DNA of 64,000 bases, taken from the NCBI GenBank assembly GCA_023078685.1, contig JALGAS010000003.1, positions 992,001-1,056,000 of the forward strand. The letters are read 5' to 3'. Source of the stretch: Neopestalotiopsis rosae (Eukaryota; Ascomycota; Sordariomycetes; Amphisphaeriales; Sporocadaceae). Position numbers and translations under genes: made by a program. This document shows, piece by piece, positions 57,992 to 64,000 of this stretch. The notes under the pieces are model-generated. The model saw nothing but the letters and a program-made list of their open reading frames with translations. It was not told where the DNA came from and searched no databases. Each line of letters opens with the position of its first letter. Within the stretch, counting starts at the first letter, position 1.

Positions 57992-58580
57992 TTCCGCTTA
58001 GACTAAAGACTGATTTGAAACTAATTTGAGTAATGTCCAATTTCTTGCAGTCCAGTGCCTGTCCGGTCAGCGAAGGCTCATCGAAAGACGTCGTTCATTA
58101 GTAGCTCGTACGTTTGAGCTTGTCCGTAGGGAGACGGAATTCCGTTGTTGACTTTTGTCAAAACCTAATGGCAATTCCATCATGCATCGCCAACCAAGCC
58201 AATCACACAACTCCGCGTGGATCACTTGGTTTGGAAAGTCGGGCCCAGTGCTTCCTCGGAGTATCACGTGATGTTGTCCGCGGGGTGACTCCCGGAAAAC
58301 GGAAACATGAGGAACCCGAATTACATCCTCTGAATGAAGCTTGTTTGGTTTGGTTTATGTGGTCGTTGCATTGATCCGTTCGTCCGCCGGCATTTCGCTC
58401 GCTTGGGCTCAGTGTCCCTGATGTTGCGGAATCGAGTGCCCGAAAGTTCAAAGGTTTAATAAAGCCTCGGTCAGCTTGTTTCAATTGTCAAAAGCGCTAT
58501 TTTGCTTCAGGAATTTGAATTATACGCATTTTCCTGTCTACCTGTTTGTCGTTCTCGTACTCATTCAAATTTGATTTACC
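57992..58580. promoter_or_regulatory. Divergent promoter, P450-3 / membrane protein
   Basis: It contains ATCACGTGAT at 58263-58272 and CCCGGAAAACGGA at 58291-58303; the latter recurs exactly at 10081-10093. Confidence 0.45.
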
Positions 58581-59390
58581 ATGTTTGTCCCCAACACTAC
58601 AAGCCGGCCACCCGCGGATATGGCCATGCCGCAGACTGAACAACTCATCTTCACCATTGCGACTCAAATTCCGTTCATTATCTTCTTCTCGGTGGGCTTA
58701 CGTCAGTTGGCTACAAAGGGTGACCCAAAGCCACTACTCTTTGGGATTGGAGGGTGTCTGGCATCAGCCTTTGAACCCGTTGTTGACGTTCTGGGTTTCT
58801 GCTACTTCCCTCGAGCGGGAAACTGGATCGCCTTTGAAACATTTGGTCGACCGATTCCAGTCTTTGTACCAGCTACCTATGGTTGGTTTGTTGGCGGCAT
58901 GGGCTACTGGTTTTGGAGTGTCTTCCAAGATCCCGAGACCTCTGCTAAAGATATTCCGGTCTTGTGGTTCAAAGCCTTCATTATCAATTTGATCCTCGAG
59001 TATCCGCCGCTATATTATGGAATCTATACATACTATGGCTTCCAGCCGTTGGTTGTCGGGGGGTTCCCACTCTGGTTCCCTGCCGTCAATGCGACTACAC
59101 CAATGGTGGCTGGGACCATTCTCAACATGCTATCGCCTCATTTACGAGGTTGGGGGAATCTCATCATCATCACCACAACTGCAACGTCTTATGGCATTGG
59201 AAATGCCGCCTTTGGAGCTCCCGTATGGATGGCTCTGAGTGTAGACAAGGGTTATCATGTGACATATCCCGCTGTTGCCATTTCAGCTCTGCTCTTGTGC
59301 AGCGGCTTGTGGACAATGTCTCTCCAGTTTTCTCCAATTGGTAATATCAAGTTGGCCTCAAAGGATTCTCGGCGGATGGGGAAATATTAA
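58581..59390 (+). CDS. Polytopic membrane protein, possibly a distant AveC-like relative
   Basis: An intronless 269-residue protein with 7 hydrophobic helices. Phrases at membrane borders are EPVVDVLGFCYFP, FETFGRPIPVFVPATYGWF, LILEYPPLYYGIYTYYGFQ and FPLWFPAVNATTPM. The last two pair with LVLDFIIENLAIRITHGYGY and YQFPIYES at the same relative place in the 352-residue AveC-like protein: an acidic residue in a helix, then a tyrosine-rich loop, then FP and P. This suggests a shared fold, but the likeness is weak and by eye. No transporter, kinase or Pyr4-type cyclase motif is seen. A role as membrane-bound cyclase or isomerase is inference. Confidence 0.65.
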   Translation: MFVPNTTSRPPADMAMPQTEQLIFTIATQIPFIIFFSVGLRQLATKGDPKPLLFGIGGCLASAFEPVVDVLGFCYFPRAGNWIAFETFGRPIPVFVPATYGWFVGGMGYWFWSVFQDPETSAKDIPVLWFKAFIINLILEYPPLYYGIYTYYGFQPLVVGGFPLWFPAVNATTPMVAGTILNMLSPHLRGWGNLIIITTTATSYGIGNAAFGAPVWMALSVDKGYHVTYPAVAISALLLCSGLWTMSLQFSPIGNIKLASKDSRRMGKY

Positions 59391-59629
59391 AGCGAGTCAG
59401 CTATTACGGTTCGATCCGTTTATACAAAACCAACCGTTGCTGGTGAAAGCCTGAAGAATGGCGAGACGTGGTGATACGAGATATCAAATTCATTTCTTTT
59501 AGGGTGGCGAATAAAAGTTTCATACTATTTCATACTCGAAATTCATCGAATTCCGTCATTCGCGTGACAGACATCGCAAATATGCATATAAGACTTCATT
59601 TATTATTTCACTATCTCACATCACCTATG

Positions 59630-60305
59630 TTACTCCTCTTTCTTCTTGAACTCAACTGATTCAGTAGCCCCTTGCTTGCCTGTGAAATCAGCAATCTTCG
59701 TTGCCATGTCCACAGGAAATGAGTAATGCTCGTGGATGTACTTCCAAGTTCCGTCAACCTTCCGGACCAGGGATGTAGAGCGAAACGAAAAGTCATATGG
59801 TGATCCGTCCGCTGCAGTCCCGTCAACGCGCTGAACCGCCGTGATGTAGCCAAAATCCTTGGTTACTGCGACAATCTCCACTTCTCTAAACTGCTGATTT
59901 GTTTTTCCCAGGTAAGGTGTGATGTGGTCATAGTGCGGTTCGAGATTTGGTCGGGACACGGTGCCCATCAGGTCAAAGATGGAGTAATCCTGCAATTCGA
60001 AAAATTCCTTTCCTGCGGCAGGATCCGTGTGGCTCACATGATTGAGAAAGTTGCCGAACCCATGATAAAATTTCAAAATCTCTTCTTCGGTGGATTTGAG
60101 GGATTGATCATGGAACTAGCTGCTGCGTCAATTCGAAGTCCAAATCAGAGACTTGAGAACGTGGTCACCGCTTACTCGGCTCGGTGGATTGCTCAGATCT
60201 TGATGCAGAGCATCAACAGTCGTGAAATCTGTCTGCACGAGAGAACTTAGCAATGTACATCGTCGGCGTGGCTGTTTTGCTTACTTCTTTCTTCCACTCA
60301 GCCAT
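59630..60305 (-). CDS. SnoaL-like (NTF2-fold) small protein 2
   Basis: ATG at 60305. Exon 1 is only seven codons (MAEWKKE), exon 2 reads TDFTTVDALHQDLSNPPSR, and exon 3 (FHDQSLKSTEEEILKFYHGFGNFLNH...) runs to 59630. Introns of about 52 and 70 bp keep phase. HYDHITPYLG, FGYITAVQRVDGT and FRSTSLVRKVDGTWKYIHEHYSFPVD form the last beta-strands of an SnoaL/nuclear-transport-factor-2 fold; the WKYIHEHYSFP ending is typical of DUF4440/SnoaL_3-type proteins. About 185 residues, Lys/Glu-rich tail. A small cyclase, isomerase or hydrolase role is likely (inference). Confidence 0.75.
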
Positions 60306-60414
60306 GATCTTGGTTTGTCTCTCGAGTTGTACAATAGGATTTAGGCTTAGGGTCGGAGTTTTTGAGGCCTCAGTAATTCTCGGGCTACTGTAAGACAATC
60401 GGGGAGTTTATATG

Positions 60415-60431
60415 ATTCGGCCGGTCCGAAT
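60415..60431. promoter_or_regulatory. Perfect inverted repeat ATTCGG-N5-CCGAAT upstream of SnoaL-like gene 2
   Basis: Arms at 60415-60420 and 60426-60431, 110 bp upstream of the ATG at 60305. It resembles a Zn2Cys6 site but has a 5-base spacer, unlike the 6-base sites at 30.5 and 33.0 kb. Confidence 0.45.
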
Positions 60432-60827
60432 CCTGTTCGGAGCACGGAGGCGAGTGAGCCGCACTATATCGGCTTGGAATTGCAGACGCACAGTTGGCTC
60501 ACAGTGACATCAATAATTGATGCCAGGTTACAGAATCAATCCAGCCTTTACGTGGGGCAGAAAGATCATCGCGGAACTGTTCGAACACTGACGATCGCGT
60601 CTACCTCCGGGAATCCAAAACCCACAATAGATGAACCTTGGAATTCTCAAGACTCTCGTGCATATCGGCAAGCAAATTACTGGTCGATATGTGTGTTAAA
60701 CTTACAGAAAAGCTGTGTTTACACTGTGGTATTCGAAGCCATGAGTTTAGTACGAACTGTATCACAGAGCGTTCATTGTATAGTCGGAGGATCAATTTCA
60801 TGACAATCGTTTACAGATGAGTATGAA

Positions 60828-61454
60828 CTATCTCACAAGGATATCATAACTATCTCTCACATCCCTCGGTGGCGGAGCAGGTATAGACTCAATACCCCTG
60901 GGCCCGATATCAGCCCTCTTCTTAATCGAAGCTTCGCTCTCCCCATGTTTCAGCCTGCGAATGATATCTTCAGGGTCAAAATCCACCCCAAGAGGATTTT
61001 CAGTAAACTCCGGCGACGACATCATGGCCGTGGCAGCCTCGACCGTGTCAAAGTTGTCCACTTGCGTCTCGAGCTGATTTCCGTCGGGGTCTTGATAGTA
61101 CATGCTCGTGGTGGGCCCGTGATTGACGCACCAGATGGGATGAATTCCTCTGGCCTTGCGCTGTTGGTAGGCAGTCAGGAGATCGCTGATGCTGTCAAAT
61201 TGAAAAGCGATGTGCTCCAGACCTGCCGACGTTGGAACTTTTTCTGAAGTGCCCGGGACGTAGCCAATGGCGAGTCGATGGTGTTCCTCGTCATAGGTCA
61301 GAAAAGAGAGAAAATCATTTTCAAAAGTCGCGTGTGCCCCGAGAAACGCCTTGTAGAATGCAACCATGGGTTTGAAATTTGAGGTTCGCAGTACCACATG
61401 AGCGAGACTTTTGGGCGCTAGAACAGGTCCAGACAATACGTTGTCATGATCCAT
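60828..61454 (-). CDS. VOC-superfamily extradiol-type dioxygenase
   Basis: An intronless 208-residue protein from ATG 61454. The metal triad of type I extradiol dioxygenases is visible: His in SLAHVVLRT (about residue 18), His in AGLEHIAFQF (about 78) and Glu in DPDGNQLETQVD (about 129). The spacing fits a two-module VOC protein. The C-terminal tail (PLGVDFDPEDIIRRLKHGES...) is the extension common in fungal glyoxalase/bleomycin-resistance-type dioxygenases. It would open a catechol next to its hydroxyls with O2. Its neighbours include two flavin hydroxylases and a FAH-family hydrolase, which would stand before and after this step (inference). It is the last gene of the right cluster. Confidence 0.82.
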   Translation of the reverse strand: MDHDNVLSGPVLAPKSLAHVVLRTSNFKPMVAFYKAFLGAHATFENDFLSFLTYDEEHHRLAIGYVPGTSEKVPTSAGLEHIAFQFDSISDLLTAYQQRKARGIHPIWCVNHGPTTSMYYQDPDGNQLETQVDNFDTVEAATAMMSSPEFTENPLGVDFDPEDIIRRLKHGESEASIKKRADIGPRGIESIPAPPPRDVRDSYDILVR

Positions 61455-62177
61455 GATGCAGTGAATGGTTTCAGGTAATGGTATTCGTTTGAGCGTGACT
61501 GTTTGCGCGTCTCTTCAAGCGCATACTCGGCAATTGAAAGCTGTGAACACTCTTTAGTGGCCATGTTATCATAGCGCCGGGCTACAGTGCGGGACCACGC
61601 TCCGGAGGAGTAGACCCGCGCCTTGGAGTTCCGGAAGACAATGCTCCGGGTTCCGGACCGTTGATGTGGCAATCCTTACCACGATTTAGTAGCCTCCAAC
61701 TCAGCGAAGGAACTGGCTTTGGCCTTCGTGCTACTGACGCCGGAGATAATCAGGGAATGCTAAGCGGCGCACTTAGGTGGGAGATCTTGAAGGCTTGTTG
61801 CGAGCGTTGGTGGATATAGCACTATGTACGTACAGTAAGTGAACATCACGCACTTGGCGAGAAGCCGTCAGTTGGACCTGTAACAACCATTTTGGGCGTT
61901 AGTACGATCATGCGGTACATTCTATTATCTTGACCTTAATCCTCAAATTAAACCAGGTGTTCATCATCCAATAGCATGCATGGAGGCTCGCTCGAAGACT
62001 CGTCCACCCAGTTTCTCTATCCCCATCTATTAATTACAGACAAACTAGAAGAATAAGTAAAAAGCAATAGCGAGCCAAATTCATAATTAAAATCACCACA
62101 TTCGATCCAAAAAGTCCCTCAACACTGCCTCCATCGGTCACTTCGTGTTTTGATTGTTTGTCATGCAGCCAGCGCCT
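61455..62177. promoter_or_regulatory. Promoter region of the VOC gene; 3' region of the hydrolase gene
   Basis: A perfect TTCCGGAA palindrome at 61629-61636 with flanking TCCGGA copies at 61601 and 61651. No gene was seen in the rest. Confidence 0.4.
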
Positions 62178-64000
62178 TCATTGTTGTCTGGGTGATCCCA
62201 GACCCGTCGCTGAGAAGCGCGGCGTACCATCTGATTCCGATTCGTGGTCCTGCGACTCGCTTGAAACGTACGGAGGTATATACGGTGATGATGTTGCGTT
62301 GTGCGGTGGGACATCTACGGGAAAGTGGGCAGCCATATCCGGGGAATAACGACTATTGGGTTGTAGGTTCAGTCCTTGCATCATGCTGGCAAGATGAATC
62401 GGGTGAATCGGTTGTTGGGCCGCCTGACGCCACGGGCCACTGGGGCCAGGAACTTGAGAGTAGTCAGGAACTCTGGGATAACCATCCATTCTGTCTGCAG
62501 CAGTGAAGCCATGTGGGATGTCTTGGTTGAAGGGCTCATAGAATTGTCTGGGCATGGTAGCGGGTGTTGCTGCAGACGGTGCTCGGATGTTGGGCGACAC
62601 ATTGGGGTATGGAGGAGTAGATGGATATTGCATATCGGGAGAGCCAAAACTGCTGAATCGTGTTTGATGTTCTTTCTCACCATACATGGTGGGGACTTGG
62701 CGGCCTTCCGAACTGGCGTAAGGCACGTGTGGCTGTCCCAATCCATAGTCTCCGTAGGCATTGCCCCATGGATGACGCTGATAGTCATGCATAGGTGTAC
62801 CCTGTTGACCTTGGTAATAGCCTCGATATCCTGCCTGCGTGCCTTGTTGCGTAAACGGTGGAGGCTGGTAGTGCGATGAATATCGAGGTTGTCCAGAGCC
62901 ATGTTCACGGAAGCTTGGAACTGGCGAGTGCCCTGATCGATGATTTGTATCATTCACGGAGAAAGGTGGCTCTGCTTGGTCATTCAGTTCAGTCTAAATC
63001 AAAAGTTGTTAGCCTAGCCGATCAATCATGTCGAGGTTTGTTACCTACTCTTGCATCACGCATTCCGCCTTTGGATCCTGCTTGTGAGATCTCGGCTGTG
63101 GATGTTAGAGCTCGTAGAACTGCCCCTCCAATGCTTTGCAGAATGACATCCTTTTTGAGCTTGGCTATGCTAGAATGGTCGGCTTCAGCATTGATGACCG
63201 TTTCTCTAGGCCAGTATTGCTTGGCGGATTCTGGTGCCACCATCATGATGTCAGGACCTGAACGGGTCCATTGTTGCTTAGATTCCTAACCACGGCTTTA
63301 GTATAGTAAATAATGCCACATGAGTAGTACTCCTGATGCTTACATCAAAGGCTACACTTTTTGTCATACAAGTCTCAAAGCAGGTCAGAATATCTATATC
63401 CTGGGCAATTGGCATGAACCTTTCGTTCATGTCATTCAATGTCGGCGAGCGTGGGTCAAGCTCTTCAATGAGCTGGCGGGACGGGGTGTGCGGATATCCG
63501 ACGAGCGTTCGCAATGCCTGCACATCCATGCCGCGATGCGGTGCAGCCAGGAACACAATTGCCCTTACGGGTAGGCGAGAGCTGTCACTGTATAACCATA
63601 CATGAGATAAATACACTGTGAAGTAAAAGATACTAGGACTTACAGGTTGCGTTGATATCTCGCACTTGTCATAACCTATAAGGGTTTATCAGAATTTAGA
63701 CCAAAGGATTTCATGATATTGCCTTCTTACCTTTTTTATTAGAAGACCTCCCAGACTATGCCCAATGAAGATGATGGGACTATGCGGCAGGTCAGCAGGT
63801 GGACCAAGCCTTGAGCGAACATTAAATCCTACCGTTGCTCGCACTGCAGTTGTTAGCGACGAACATCTTCCAAACAATGAATCGGATTGAGGATACTCAC
63901 ATTTGTTACATGGCGCATATTGATCAAGCTATCAATGAAAGAGTTGCTCAGATCGGACATGATGGTTGCAGAATGTTTGCTGAGACGAGTGTCGTATCCA
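62178..64000 (-). CDS. Alpha/beta hydrolase (DUF676/PGAP1-like) with Pro/Gln/Tyr-rich tail, partial
   Basis: The gene enters from the right edge; its 5' end is missing. LPHSPIIFIGHSLGGLLIKK holds the nucleophile elbow GHSLGG (about 63740-63760), and the next exon has VFLAAPHRGMDVQAL, the family's strand after the nucleophile. Later exons give MMVAPESAKQYWPRETVINAEADHSSIAKL, where the DHSSI phrase supplies the catalytic His region. The last exon (62957 to 62178) is a low-complexity tail rich in Pro, Gln, Tyr and Ser, probably disordered. Introns are in phase. Such lipase-like domains occur in fungal multi-domain proteins with NACHT/ankyrin parts. Probably outside the metabolic cluster. Confidence 0.8.

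Noticed and set aside
58581..59390. Pyr4/AusL-type membrane terpene cyclase
   Set aside because: Similar size and helix count, but I do not see the Pyr4-family motifs; no prenyltransferase is present in the window either.
3519..61454. Meroterpenoid cluster of the austinol/terretonin/andrastin type
   Set aside because: BVMO, SDR, P450 and small isomerase-like genes are reminiscent, but the PKS, prenyltransferase, epoxidase-type FMO and Pyr4 cyclase are all missing.
1..64000. tRNA, rRNA, CRISPR arrays, viral genes
   Set aside because: No cloverleaf, ribosomal sequence, regular spaced repeats or viral proteins were noticed; a tRNAscan run would be needed to exclude a tRNA fully.

Overview
The window is nuclear DNA of a filamentous ascomycete, most likely an Aspergillus/Penicillium-type Eurotiomycete (inference). 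The support is short GT-AG introns in nearly every gene, Zn2Cys6 and bZIP-DUF3425 regulators, a Thr-rich mucin-like protein, and an AT-rich transposon relic that looks like RIP (repeat-induced point mutation). It has the make-up of an accessory specialised-metabolism or catabolism region: about 25 genes, mostly oxidoreductases, in short divergent groups.

Left flank (0-10 kb): the end of an unrecognised protein gene, a cytochrome P450 relic, a complete but dead Fot1-like DNA transposon (1502-3353, 45-bp terminal inverted repeats, TA target duplication), a TauD/TfdA dioxygenase, an unknown two-part gene, a DHA-type MFS transporter with an apparent frameshift, and a small C2H2 zinc-finger gene. 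Left cluster (10.7-28.3 kb): bZIP-DUF3425 factor, SDR, a BVMO N-terminal relic, a serine beta-lactamase-like acyl hydrolase/transferase, zinc alcohol dehydrogenase, P450-1, a full Baeyer-Villiger monooxygenase, and a polytopic membrane protein. Middle (28.6-34.3 kb): an anion:cation-symporter type MFS transporter, a Zn2Cys6 factor and a class-IV aminotransferase. Their promoters carry five perfect TCGG-N6-CCGA sites, so they look like a small self-contained regulon. Then come a mucin-like/PAN gene and a frameshifted DUF6601-like gene. Right cluster (39.4-61.5 kb): SnoaL-like protein 1, DUF3237 protein, AveC-like membrane protein, group-A flavin monooxygenase 1, Zn2Cys6 factor 2, fumarylacetoacetate hydrolase-family protein, P450-2, SDR 2, phenol-hydroxylase-type monooxygenase 2, P450-3, a second possibly AveC-related membrane protein, SnoaL-like protein 2, and a VOC extradiol-type dioxygenase. 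A partial alpha/beta hydrolase with a Pro/Gln/Tyr-rich tail runs off the right edge.

No polyketide synthase, NRPS, soluble terpene synthase, DMATS/UbiA prenyltransferase or recognisable Pyr4-type cyclase is present. Either the core enzyme lies outside the window, or the loci modify or degrade an imported compound, or one of the uncharacterised membrane proteins performs the scaffold-forming step. The right cluster combines aromatic hydroxylases, an extradiol dioxygenase and a FAH-family hydrolase, which fits opening of an aromatic ring. The AveC-like membrane protein, with DUF3237 and SnoaL-type small proteins beside it, is the most unusual part and the best candidate for an undescribed system.
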